In this document: positions 23,593-30,513 of the stretch, in pieces
How the letters are laid out: each line of letters begins with the position of its first letter
How positions within the stretch are numbered: position 1 is the first letter of the stretch
Source: PALSA-607 sp036510735
Lineage (GTDB): Bacteria > Actinomycetota > Actinomycetes > Acidothermales > Acidothermaceae
Reading direction: 5' to 3'
Assembly (NCBI GenBank): GCA_036510735.1
Contig: DATCDK010000170.1
Location: forward strand, 1-30,513
DNA: 30,513 bases
Program-made: the position numbers and the translations under genes
Notes under the pieces: generated by a model
What the model saw: the letters and a program-made list of their open reading frames with translations, nothing else
Told to the model about the DNA's origin: nothing
Databases searched by the model: none

Positions 23593-25046
23593 CAGGTGGC
23601 CAGACTGCCTGCGAGTGACGACCTCAGCAACTCCGCATCGACGGGAGCAGCGACCAGATCGGCACCAACCGAATCCACGACTAAGGCTCTGACGATTGTT
23701 CCGGGTGCGACCACGACGCCGGGCAAGAGCGTGGTGCCGTCAACCTCAGGCGCTTGGTGATCGGCCCGCCCCTCGGCGTCCGGCCCTTGTGTTGTTGGTG
23801 CGTCGTCTTCGATGGCGATCGCGCGATCGACGAGGACGTCGACAACAGAGCCGATGCGTTCTTGGGCGCGCTCGCTGATGAGCTGTTCGACGATCCGGCC
23901 GAGCTGCGCTTCACGGTCCGCCACCACATCGGGGTCGACCTTGTCGGGCAAGTCGGCCGCGGCGGTGCCGTCCTCGTCGGAGTAACCGAACACCCCGATG
24001 ACATCGAGACGGGCGGCGAGCAGGAAGTCTTCGAGTTCGGCGAACTCCGCGTCGGTCTCACCGGGGAAACCGACGATGACATTCGACCGCACCCCGGCTT
24101 CTGGTGCGAGCGCACGAATGCGGCTCAGCAGATCGAGGAACTGCTCGGGATCACCGAAGCGCCGCATCCGTCGCAACACCGCCGCGCTCGCGTGCTGGAA
24201 CGAGAGGTCGAAATACGGGACGACGCCCGGTGTGGACGTCAGTGTGTCGATCAGCGACGGCCGCATCTCCGCCGGTTGCAGGTAGGTCAGCCGCACCCGC
24301 TCGATGCCGTCGACCGCGGCCACCTGCGGCAGCAGCTGTTCGAGCAAGCGAACGTCGCCGAGATCCTTGCCGTACGACGTCGAGTTCTCACTGACAAGAA
24401 CGATTTCGCGGACGCCGTGGGCAGCGAGCCACCGCGCCTCGCCGAGGATCTCCGCCGGCGGACGCGACACGAACGCGCCGCGAAAGGATGGGATCGCGCA
24501 GAACGAACATCGCCGGTCACAACCGGACGCAAGTTTCAGCGGTGCGACCGGGCCGTCATCAAGGCGCTGCCGCAACACACGAGGCCCACCCGCGTGACCG
24601 GGAATGCCGACATCGGCGACCATCGCCGGACGGCTGACCGGGCTGACCGGCAGCAGCGTGCGGCGATCGTGTGGCAGATGCGGAACGAGAGGCCGACCGG
24701 CCAACACGTCATCGAGCCGGTCACCGATCGTGGCGTAGTCGTCGAACGACAGGACGACCGCCTCTGGGAGAGCCTCGGCAAGCTCTCCTCCGTAGCGCTG
24801 CGCGAGGCATCCGACGGCGACCACCTTGCCGCTCGGTGTCGCATCGGCGGCCGCGAGCAGCGCATCGACGGAGTCCTTCTTGGCCGCCTCGACGAAGCCA
24901 CAGGTGTTCACCACGGTGACGTCAGCACGCGCTGCGTCGGTCAGCTGCCAGCCGGCTTCCGCCATGCTGGCCGCGAGTTCTTCGGAGTCGACATCGTTGC
25001 GTGCGCAGCCCAGGGTGACCAAATGGACTGATCGGGTCGCGGACAC
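23592..25046 (-). CDS. rimO: Ribosomal protein S12 methylthiotransferase RimO
   Basis: Radical-SAM enzyme that adds a methylthio group to an aspartate of ribosomal protein S12, about 484 aa. The N-terminal UPF0004 domain starts VHLVTLGCARNDVDSEELAA. The radical-SAM cluster is C-x3-C-x2-C (GCDRRCSFCAIPSFRG). A C-terminal TRAM-like domain has DVLVDRA and GTIVRALVVDS, with a polar insertion (DDAPTTQGPDAEG) that is probably a loop. The GTG at 25046 puts the homology at the N-terminus; an in-frame TTG at 25088 would add 14 unrelated residues. It is followed by pgsA with a 1-base overlap and preceded by the RodZ-like gene. Confidence 0.95.
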   Translation of the reverse strand: MSATRSVHLVTLGCARNDVDSEELAASMAEAGWQLTDAARADVTVVNTCGFVEAAKKDSVDALLAAADATPSGKVVAVGCLAQRYGGELAEALPEAVVLSFDDYATIGDRLDDVLAGRPLVPHLPHDRRTLLPVSPVSRPAMVADVGIPGHAGGPRVLRQRLDDGPVAPLKLASGCDRRCSFCAIPSFRGAFVSRPPAEILGEARWLAAHGVREIVLVSENSTSYGKDLGDVRLLEQLLPQVAAVDGIERVRLTYLQPAEMRPSLIDTLTSTPGVVPYFDLSFQHASAAVLRRMRRFGDPEQFLDLLSRIRALAPEAGVRSNVIVGFPGETDAEFAELEDFLLAARLDVIGVFGYSDEDGTAAADLPDKVDPDVVADREAQLGRIVEQLISERAQERIGSVVDVLVDRAIAIEDDAPTTQGPDAEGRADHQAPEVDGTTLLPGVVVAPGTIVRALVVDSVGADLVAAPVDAELLRSSLAGSLAT

Positions 25047-25098
25047 GCCCTGAGCGTACCCGTGTCGGTCGTTCACGCCGTCCGGCAAAAGGGGTCGG

Positions 25099-25929
25099 TT
25101 ATCCCTGTGCCAGCAACGGGTTGCCGGGACCGAAGCTGACGGAGGTCACACTGTTCTTGGTCGCCGGTGCGCCAAGGTCAACTCCGTTGACGGTGATGTC
25201 GGTCGCAGGTGCGTTGCCGAGCCGAAGCGTTACCCGCTGGGCGTCATCGAACGTCTGTGTGGCTCCCGGGGCGAGCACGCCCTGGTACAGCACCTGCCCA
25301 TCAGAGGCAGTCGCCGCGACCCAGCACTTCGCGGTCGTAATTCTCAAGACCACGTGCACACCGGCTTCGGCCACCACGCTGGTCGGGGTCGTGGGCTCTG
25401 CGGGGACACTCGCCGGAGGGGCGGAGACCGGGCTCGAGGCAATCGGCGACGGGCTCGGTGAGTGCGTAGGCGGTGCGCTGGACACCACCGCAGCCACTGG
25501 CCCGGGAGGCGCCGCGACGGTTGGCGTCTTCTTGGCGTGGTTCAGCAAGCCGATCGTCGCAAAAACGATGATCGCGACCAGCGTCGTGCCTACCGCTGCA
25601 AGGCCCCAATGTGGCGACCGCTTCTGCGCGGTCTTGGTAATCGCGCGGCCGGTGACTTCGGTTTCGTAGAGCTGACTGGTCGCTTGCCCGTCGTCCTTCG
25701 GGCCGATCGTCGCGTCGTACTCAGCCAGCAAGGGAACCGGGTCGAGGCCGACCAGACCGGCAAGGGTCCTGATGTGCCCGCGGGCGTAGAAGTCGCCGCC
25801 GCACAGAGAGAAATCGTCTGCCTCGATGGCCCTGATGACCGTGGCCCGCAGGCGGGTCTTGGCGCTGATGTCGTCGATCGAGAGCCCGGCGTCGAGGCGT
25901 GCGCTCGACAGCGCCTGGCCGATCGACAC
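25099..25929 (-). CDS. RodZ-like helix-turn-helix membrane protein (DUF4115)
   Basis: A 276-aa single-pass membrane protein. The cytoplasmic XRE-like domain (HTH_25) occupies residues 1-72 (MSIGQALSSARLDAGLSIDD, AIEADDF, YARGHIRTLAGLVGLDP). A basic stretch precedes the transmembrane helix (about 109-129, WGLAAVGTTLVAIIVFATIG). A Ser/Pro/Ala-rich periplasmic linker (about 133-190) leads to a C-terminal DUF4115 domain with CWVAATASDGQVLYQGVLAP. This is the RodZ architecture; RodZ connects the cell-shape machinery to the membrane in rods, but its role in actinobacteria is unclear. GTG start 25929 is preceded by AGGAG at about 6 bases. It lies between ftsK and rimO, its usual actinobacterial place. 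Confidence 0.88.
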   Translation of the reverse strand: MSIGQALSSARLDAGLSIDDISAKTRLRATVIRAIEADDFSLCGGDFYARGHIRTLAGLVGLDPVPLLAEYDATIGPKDDGQATSQLYETEVTGRAITKTAQKRSPHWGLAAVGTTLVAIIVFATIGLLNHAKKTPTVAAPPGPVAAVVSSAPPTHSPSPSPIASSPVSAPPASVPAEPTTPTSVVAEAGVHVVLRITTAKCWVAATASDGQVLYQGVLAPGATQTFDDAQRVTLRLGNAPATDITVNGVDLGAPATKNSVTSVSFGPGNPLLAQG

Positions 25930-26053
25930 TTCGCGCTCCTAGGGATTGGGCGGGCCGGACAACCGCACCGCACGAGCATCCCCACCAGGCTCGAACAGCG
26001 CCGTGGCTGCGCGTGCACCGAGTCTATGACCTCTCGCCCGAGTCGACAAAGTC

Positions 26054-26070
26054 ATGTATCGGCCATACAT
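26054..26070. promoter_or_regulatory. AT-rich palindrome ATGTAT-N5-ATACAT
   Basis: ATGTATCGGCCATACAT has 6-bp inverted arms around 5 bases, standing out in GC-rich DNA. It lies 125 bp upstream of the RodZ-like start and 28 bp past the ftsK stop. It could be an operator (it has the ATGT/ACAT look of PadR-type sites) or a weak hairpin at the end of ftsK. There is no direct support for either. Confidence 0.35.
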
Positions 26071-26097
26071 CGGTCAGCTAGAGACGGAACGGGCTGC

Positions 26098-28617
26098 TTA
26101 CTCGCCGCGAAGCGTCGCGACGATGTCGTCCAGTTCGTCCGTTTTCACCAGCACATCGCGGGCTTTGGAGCCCTCACTTGGGCCGACGATGCCGCGGCTT
26201 TCCATCAGGTCCATCAGTCGACCTGCCTTGGCGAAGCCCACCCGCAACTTTCGCTGCAACATCGACGTCGACCCGAACTGCGTGGTCACGACCAACTCGA
26301 TCGCTTGGCACAACACATCGAGGTCGTCGCCGATGTCGTCGTCAATCTCTCGCTTCGTGGATGCGGGGACCATGACGTCTTCGCGATACGTGGGCTGCAG
26401 CTGCTGCTTGCAATGCGTCACGACTGCTTCGATCTCCGTCTCGGAGACGAAGGCACCCTGCAGGCGAATCGCCTTGCTCGCGCCCATCGGCAGGAACAGC
26501 GCGTCACCAAGACCGACCAGCTTTTCTGCACCTGCCTGGTCGAGGATCACTCGACTGTCAGCGAGGCTCGAGGTCGCGAACGACAGGCGTGATGGCACGT
26601 TCGCTTTGATGAGGCCCGTCACGACATCGACGCTCGGGCGTTGCGTCGCCAGTACGAGGTGAATACCCGCCGCGCGTGCGAGCTGAGTGATCCGCACGAT
26701 CGAGTCTTCGACGTCGCGCGGCGCGACCATCATCAGGTCGGCGAGCTCGTCAACGATGACAAGCAAGTACGGGTAGGGCCGGTAAACCCGCTCGCTGCCG
26801 GGCGGCGGTACGAGCGTTCCGGTGTTGACCGCGCGATTGAAATCGTCGATGTGCCGATAGCCCGATGCTGCGAGGTCGTCGTAACGCATGTCCATCTCGC
26901 GGACGACCCACTGCAGCGCCTCAGCGGCCTTCTTTGGACTTGTGATGATCGGCGTCACGAGGTGCGGAATTCCTTCGTAGCTGGTCAATTCGACCCGCTT
27001 GGGGTCGACGAGGACCATGCGCACCTCGTCGGGTGTCGCGCGCGTCAGGATCGACGTGACGATCGTGTTGATGCACGTCGACTTTCCTGAACCGGTCGCA
27101 CCTGCAACCAGGATGTGCGGCATCTTCGCGAGGTTCGCGCAGATGAAGCGGCCCTCGACGTCCTTGCCAAGCGCCACCACCATCGGGTGGTGATCGCCCG
27201 TGGCGACCGGTGAGCGAAGCACATCACCGAGGCTCACGACGTCCCGATCGGCGTTGGGAATTTCGATACCGACCGCCGACTTACCAGGGATCGGCGACAG
27301 GATCCGGACGTCGGCGCTTGCGACCGAGTACGCAATGTTCTTCGACAGCGCGGTGATGCGCTCGACCTTCACCGCAGGCCCGAGCTCGACTTCGTAGCGA
27401 GTCACTGTCGGACCGCGAGTAAATCCGGTGACAGTTGCGTCGATCTCGAACTGCTCGAGCACAGTCGTCAACGCGTCGACGACGAGATCGTTCGCCTTCG
27501 TCCGTGCGCGCGCGTGCGATCCCTCGCGCAGCATGGTCGGCGGCGGCAAGTGGTAGGTGATGTCGCCGGACAGCAGCAACTGCTCGGCGCGCGCGGGCAA
27601 GCCTTCGGGTCTTGCCTTGCGCGCGGCGGCGGTGTCTGTCCCACCGATGTGGACGCCGTCGGTTTCCGTCGGTGCATCCGCGGCGGCAGGTGCGGCGGTG
27701 ACGCCGTCGGCGAGCAGGGGCGTATCGAACGGGCGGTCCCCGCCTGCGGATTCATCGCTGAATACCCCGACCCGGCGCCGACGGCTGTTCCGGCGCAGCG
27801 CCGCTGGGGGTTCCGCGTTCAGATCGATCAGCAGTTCGTCGGAGTCGCTCGCAGGCTTGCGGCGAAGGAGGAAGTCGCGGAATGCCCCGAGACGTTGCGG
27901 GATCCCGTTGACCGGAGTCGCAGTCACCACGAGCACGCCGAACACTCCGAGGAGCGCGAGCAGGGGAATCGTCAACCACACGGTGAGACCGGATTCAAGC
28001 GGCGCGGCCACCATGAAGCCGATGGTGCCGCCGGCATGCCGGACAGCCGTCGCGCCAAGGCTCGGGTCAGGGCTGCCGTGGGCTACGTGCAGCAGGCCGA
28101 GGACGCCGAGGGTGACAGCGCCCCAGCCGATCACGATGCGGCCACTGGCCGACGCACGGTCGGGGTGACGCAGCGTTCGCCATGCCAGCGCTGCGAGGAG
28201 CACCGGCACGACCACTGCGCCGGAACCGACGGCCCCGCGCACGACAGCGACGATCACGGTGCCGATGGGACCAGGAAGCCGCCACCAGACCCCGCCTGCG
28301 ACGACCAGCGCAGCGCCCAGGGCGGCAAGGCCGGCACCGTCGCGGCGGTGCGCAGGATCGAGGTCGCGCGCCTTGGCACCGATCGCTCGCGACGTCGCAC
28401 CGATCAGGTGGGCGAAGATCATCCACGCGCCGCGTAGCAGTCGCCCTATTGCGCGAAACAGGCCGCCGCCGAGCGCGGCGAGACGCCCGCGGCTACGGGG
28501 CCGGCGGGCGCGAGGCCGGCGGCGAGGCTGCGCCGGACGCCGGGCAGGTGGGCGTCCGCCGGTGCGTGGGCGCGCAGCCGGGCTCGAGGGGGGCCGATTG
28601 GGGGCACGGGTCGCCAT
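26098..28617 (-). CDS. ftsK: DNA translocase FtsK/SpoIIIE
   Basis: Septal DNA pump that clears and segregates chromosome ends at division, 839 aa. The N-terminus is very basic and Pro/Arg-rich (1-55), followed by about four membrane helices (about 80-230; for example WLTIPLLALLGVFGVLVVT). A linker leads to the motor: alpha/beta domain (VTGFTRGPTVTRYEVELGP), Walker A GATGSGKST near residue 510, Walker B LLVIVDELADLMM and FtsK signature ATQRPSVDVVTGLIKANVPS. The C-terminal winged-helix gamma domain (from about 770; TSMLQRKLRVGFAKAGRLMD) reads polar DNA signals. The linker is short, giving a SpoIIIE-like size. The ATG at 28617 gives the usual basic leader. Flanked by rnj and the RodZ-like gene. 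Confidence 0.96.
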   Translation of the reverse strand: MATRAPNRPPSSPAARPRTGGRPPARRPAQPRRRPRARRPRSRGRLAALGGGLFRAIGRLLRGAWMIFAHLIGATSRAIGAKARDLDPAHRRDGAGLAALGAALVVAGGVWWRLPGPIGTVIVAVVRGAVGSGAVVVPVLLAALAWRTLRHPDRASASGRIVIGWGAVTLGVLGLLHVAHGSPDPSLGATAVRHAGGTIGFMVAAPLESGLTVWLTIPLLALLGVFGVLVVTATPVNGIPQRLGAFRDFLLRRKPASDSDELLIDLNAEPPAALRRNSRRRRVGVFSDESAGGDRPFDTPLLADGVTAAPAAADAPTETDGVHIGGTDTAAARKARPEGLPARAEQLLLSGDITYHLPPPTMLREGSHARARTKANDLVVDALTTVLEQFEIDATVTGFTRGPTVTRYEVELGPAVKVERITALSKNIAYSVASADVRILSPIPGKSAVGIEIPNADRDVVSLGDVLRSPVATGDHHPMVVALGKDVEGRFICANLAKMPHILVAGATGSGKSTCINTIVTSILTRATPDEVRMVLVDPKRVELTSYEGIPHLVTPIITSPKKAAEALQWVVREMDMRYDDLAASGYRHIDDFNRAVNTGTLVPPPGSERVYRPYPYLLVIVDELADLMMVAPRDVEDSIVRITQLARAAGIHLVLATQRPSVDVVTGLIKANVPSRLSFATSSLADSRVILDQAGAEKLVGLGDALFLPMGASKAIRLQGAFVSETEIEAVVTHCKQQLQPTYREDVMVPASTKREIDDDIGDDLDVLCQAIELVVTTQFGSTSMLQRKLRVGFAKAGRLMDLMESRGIVGPSEGSKARDVLVKTDELDDIVATLRGE

Positions 28618-28689
28618 GCTCGTCAGGCTACCGGGAACACCCCACCAGCCTCAGTAGTCACACCGCTTAGGCCGCCGTGTCGCGCTCGC

Positions 28690-28725
28690 GGAAGGCCCGC
28701 TCAGCCCCCGGGAAGGCCCGATCAG
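28690..28725. repeat. 15-bp imperfect direct repeat at the rnj 3' end
   Basis: GGAAGGCCCGCTCAG (28690-28704) and GGAAGGCCCGATCAG (28711-28725) differ at one base and are 21 bp apart. The second copy covers the rnj stop codon. It lies in the 104-bp gap before ftsK, which holds nothing else I can support. Confidence 0.6.
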
Positions 28726-30407
28726 ACCTCGAGCACCACAGGCAGGATCATCGGTCGCCGCCGGTAGGCGTCGTTGACCCAGCGGCCGACGACCCGTCGC
28801 ACCACCTGTTCAAGCTGGTGCGGGTCGCTCATGCCTTCGGCCGCGGATTTCTCCAGCGCCTCCTGGACCTTCGACCGGACGCCTTCGAGTGCCGCGTCGT
28901 CGATCCCCGATCCGCGGGCGTGGATCTCCGGACCACTGGCAAGCTTGCCGGTCGCCGAGTCGAGCACGACAACAACCGTCACGAAGCCCTCTTCACCCAG
29001 GATCCGGCGGTCCTTCAGCGAGGTCTCGGTGACCTCGCCAACCGACAGACCGTCGACGTAGACGTAGCCGCATCTGACCGCGCCAGTCACCGACGCCCGA
29101 CCGTCGACCAAGTCGACGACGTGACCGTCGTCGGCGATCACGATGCGATCGGTGTCGACCCCCGAGAGTCTGGCAATCGCGGCGTGCGCCTGAAGGTGTC
29201 GCCACTCGCCGTGGATCGGCATGAAGTTGCTCGGCCGCGTCAGGTTCAGTACGTAGAGCAGTTCGCCTGCAGCGGCGTGCCCGGAAACGTGCACCAGCGC
29301 GTTGCTCTTGTGGATGACGGTGGCGCCCCACCTGGTCAGGCCGTTCACTACGCGAAAGACGGACGTCTCGTTGCCGGGGATGAGCGAACTCGCCAGGACG
29401 ACTGTGTCGCCCGGCTCGATCCGCACTGGGTGATCGCCGCCGGCCATGCGTGAGAGCGCCGACAGCGGCTCCCCCTGCGAGCCGGTCGAGATAAGGACGA
29501 CCTGCTCGGGCGGGTAGGCATCGATCTCGCGAGCATCGACGATGAGGTCGGCGGGCACGCGCAAGTAGCCGAGGTCGCGCGCGACACCCATGTTGCGCAC
29601 CATCGAGCGGCCGACGAAGGCCACCTTGCGGCGGTTCTCGACAGCAACATCGAGAACCTGCTGAACCCGGTGCACGTGGCTGGCGAAACACGCCACGATG
29701 ACGCGGCGCTTGGCCGCTTCGAAGACACGACGCAGGACCGGGGTGATCTCGCGCTCCGAGGTGACGAACCCTGGCACCTCGGCGTTGGTCGAGTCGGACA
29801 TCAGCAAGTCGATGCCCTCGGCCCCCAACCGCGCAAACCCGCCGAGGTCGGTGAGCCGACCGTCGAGTGGCAGCTGGTCCATCTTGAAGTCGCCGGTGTG
29901 CAGCACGAGGCCGGCCGGTGTGCGAATCGCCACGGCAAGCGCGTCGGGGATCGAGTGGTTGACGGCGAGGAATTCGCAGTCGAAAGAACCGAGTCGCTCG
30001 CGTTGACCTTCCTTGACCGCAAGCACGTAGGGCTTGATGCGGTGCTCGACCAACTTCGCTTCGATGAACGCGAGCGTGAGGTTCGAACCGACCAACGGAA
30101 TGTCGGGTCGTTCGCGCAGCAGATAGGGAATCGCGCCGATGTGGTCTTCGTGTGCGTGCGTGAGCACGATCGCTTCGATCTTGTCGAGCCGCGATCTGAT
30201 GTAGTCGAAGTCAGGAAGGATCAAGTCGATCCCCGGCTGCTCGGGGTCGGGGAAGAGCACGCCGCAGTCGACGATGAGCAGCCGGCCACCGTACTCGAAG
30301 ACGGTCATGTTGCGACCGACCTCGCCGAGACCTCCGAGGGCGACGATCCGCAGCCCGTTGTCGGCAAGTGGACCAGGCGCGGCCATGCCGGCGTTCGGAT
30401 AGCTCAC
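28722..30407 (-). CDS. rnj: Ribonuclease J
   Basis: Metallo-beta-lactamase/beta-CASP ribonuclease with 5'-exo and endo activity in RNA decay and rRNA maturation, 561 aa. Metal-binding motifs are intact: HAHEDH near residues 83-88, LHTGDFKMDQ, and SDSTNAEVPGF. The beta-CASP domain has VIVACFASHVHRVQQVLDVA, and the late motif GHAAAGELLYVLNLTRPSNF leads to MPIHGEWRHL. The GTG start at 30407 overlaps the dapA stop as GTGA (30404-30407); an ATG at 30386 is also possible. dapA-rnj is a usual actinobacterial operon. With rny, this window holds two main mRNA-decay nucleases. Confidence 0.96.
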   Translation of the reverse strand: MSYPNAGMAAPGPLADNGLRIVALGGLGEVGRNMTVFEYGGRLLIVDCGVLFPDPEQPGIDLILPDFDYIRSRLDKIEAIVLTHAHEDHIGAIPYLLRERPDIPLVGSNLTLAFIEAKLVEHRIKPYVLAVKEGQRERLGSFDCEFLAVNHSIPDALAVAIRTPAGLVLHTGDFKMDQLPLDGRLTDLGGFARLGAEGIDLLMSDSTNAEVPGFVTSEREITPVLRRVFEAAKRRVIVACFASHVHRVQQVLDVAVENRRKVAFVGRSMVRNMGVARDLGYLRVPADLIVDAREIDAYPPEQVVLISTGSQGEPLSALSRMAGGDHPVRIEPGDTVVLASSLIPGNETSVFRVVNGLTRWGATVIHKSNALVHVSGHAAAGELLYVLNLTRPSNFMPIHGEWRHLQAHAAIARLSGVDTDRIVIADDGHVVDLVDGRASVTGAVRCGYVYVDGLSVGEVTETSLKDRRILGEEGFVTVVVVLDSATGKLASGPEIHARGSGIDDAALEGVRSKVQEALEKSAAEGMSDPHQLEQVVRRVVGRWVNDAYRRRPMILPVVLEV

Positions 30408-30513
30408 GCGGATGTCCGAGCGTCCGCGATGTCGCGGCGCAACTGTTCGATCTGCTCATCAGTGGCGTCGACCAGCGGCGGGCGCACCGGGCCACCGGGT
30501 AGGCCAGCCAGCC
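30404..30513 (-). CDS. dapA: 4-hydroxy-tetrahydrodipicolinate synthase, C-terminal end only
   Basis: Only the last 35 codons are in the window. Read on the minus strand they begin LAGLPGGPVRPPLVDAT and continue with a helix EQIEQLRRDIADA, the typical tail of actinobacterial DapA, ending in TGA at 30404-30406. DapA condenses pyruvate and aspartate semialdehyde in lysine/diaminopimelate synthesis. The stop overlaps the rnj start (GTGA). Identity rests on the short tail and on the conserved dapA-rnj order. Confidence 0.8.
   Translation of the reverse strand, partial: LAGLPGGPVRPPLVDATDEQIEQLRRDIADARTSA

Noticed and set aside
23754..25031. Long + strand open frame of 425 codons
   Set aside because: It is exactly antisense to rimO, has no domain character and no ribosome-binding site. 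Such frames are common opposite GC-rich genes.
25462..26592. + strand open frame across the RodZ-like gene and ftsK end
   Set aside because: It spans two genes in antisense and an intergenic gap; the composition is that of a complementary-strand shadow.
27514..28437. + strand open frame opposite ftsK
   Set aside because: Antisense shadow of the FtsK membrane and linker region; no start signal.
1..30513. tRNA, rRNA, IS element or CRISPR array
   Set aside because: No cloverleaf with a TTCGA-loop and acceptor stem, no transposase-like protein with inverted ends and no regularly spaced repeats were recognised by eye; a covariance or repeat search was not possible.

Overview
The window comes from a high-G+C actinobacterium. 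The evidence is the GTG/TTG starts, overlapping operons, a mycobacterial-type SOS box, and the order dapA-rnj-ftsK-(RodZ-like)-rimO-pgsA-cinA-clgR plus DUF3046-recA-recX-rny, which is typical of Actinobacteria. Genus cannot be fixed from this sequence alone. I saw no tRNA, rRNA, IS element, CRISPR array or origin.

Left part (1-9.2 kb): a 5'-truncated sensor kinase and its LuxR-type response regulator (+ strand) converge on a minus-strand block. Read in the direction of transcription, that block is DUF3046, recA, recX, rny (RNase Y) and an NAD-dependent epimerase/dehydratase. The standout is recA: one uninterrupted 1070-codon frame holding two inteins, only 46 extein residues apart. Intein 1 (7124-8215, 364 aa) occupies the site of the Mycobacterium leprae RecA intein and keeps both LAGLIDADG motifs. 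Intein 2 (5927-6985, 353 aa) occupies the site of the M. tuberculosis RecA intein and has lost the first LAGLIDADG region. Removing both gives an ordinary 353-aa RecA. Upstream lie a LexA/SOS box and two DnaA-box-like sequences.

Middle part (9.3-21.1 kb): an accessory block, mostly on the + strand, that separates clgR from DUF3046-recA. It holds a Tat-exported flavin oxidoreductase of the berberine-bridge type, a SigE-family ECF sigma factor, and two tandem paralogous membrane-anchored Asp-box (YCF48-like) propeller proteins that look like candidate anti-sigma factors or sensors. A secreted protein of unknown function follows, then the DNA-repair pair lhr and nei, and a convergent TetR gene that overlaps nei by 77 bp.

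Right part (21.1-30.5 kb): a tightly packed minus-strand run of clgR, cinA, pgsA, rimO, a RodZ-like HTH membrane protein, ftsK, rnj and the last codons of dapA. Several joins are 4-base or 1-base start/stop overlaps, suggesting translational coupling.

The window therefore joins DNA repair (recA, recX, lhr, nei, cinA), RNA turnover (rny, rnj), chromosome segregation and envelope functions (ftsK, RodZ-like, pgsA), and two signalling modules. The most unusual items are the double-intein recA with inteins in different stages of decay, and the sigma factor coupled to duplicated propeller proteins.
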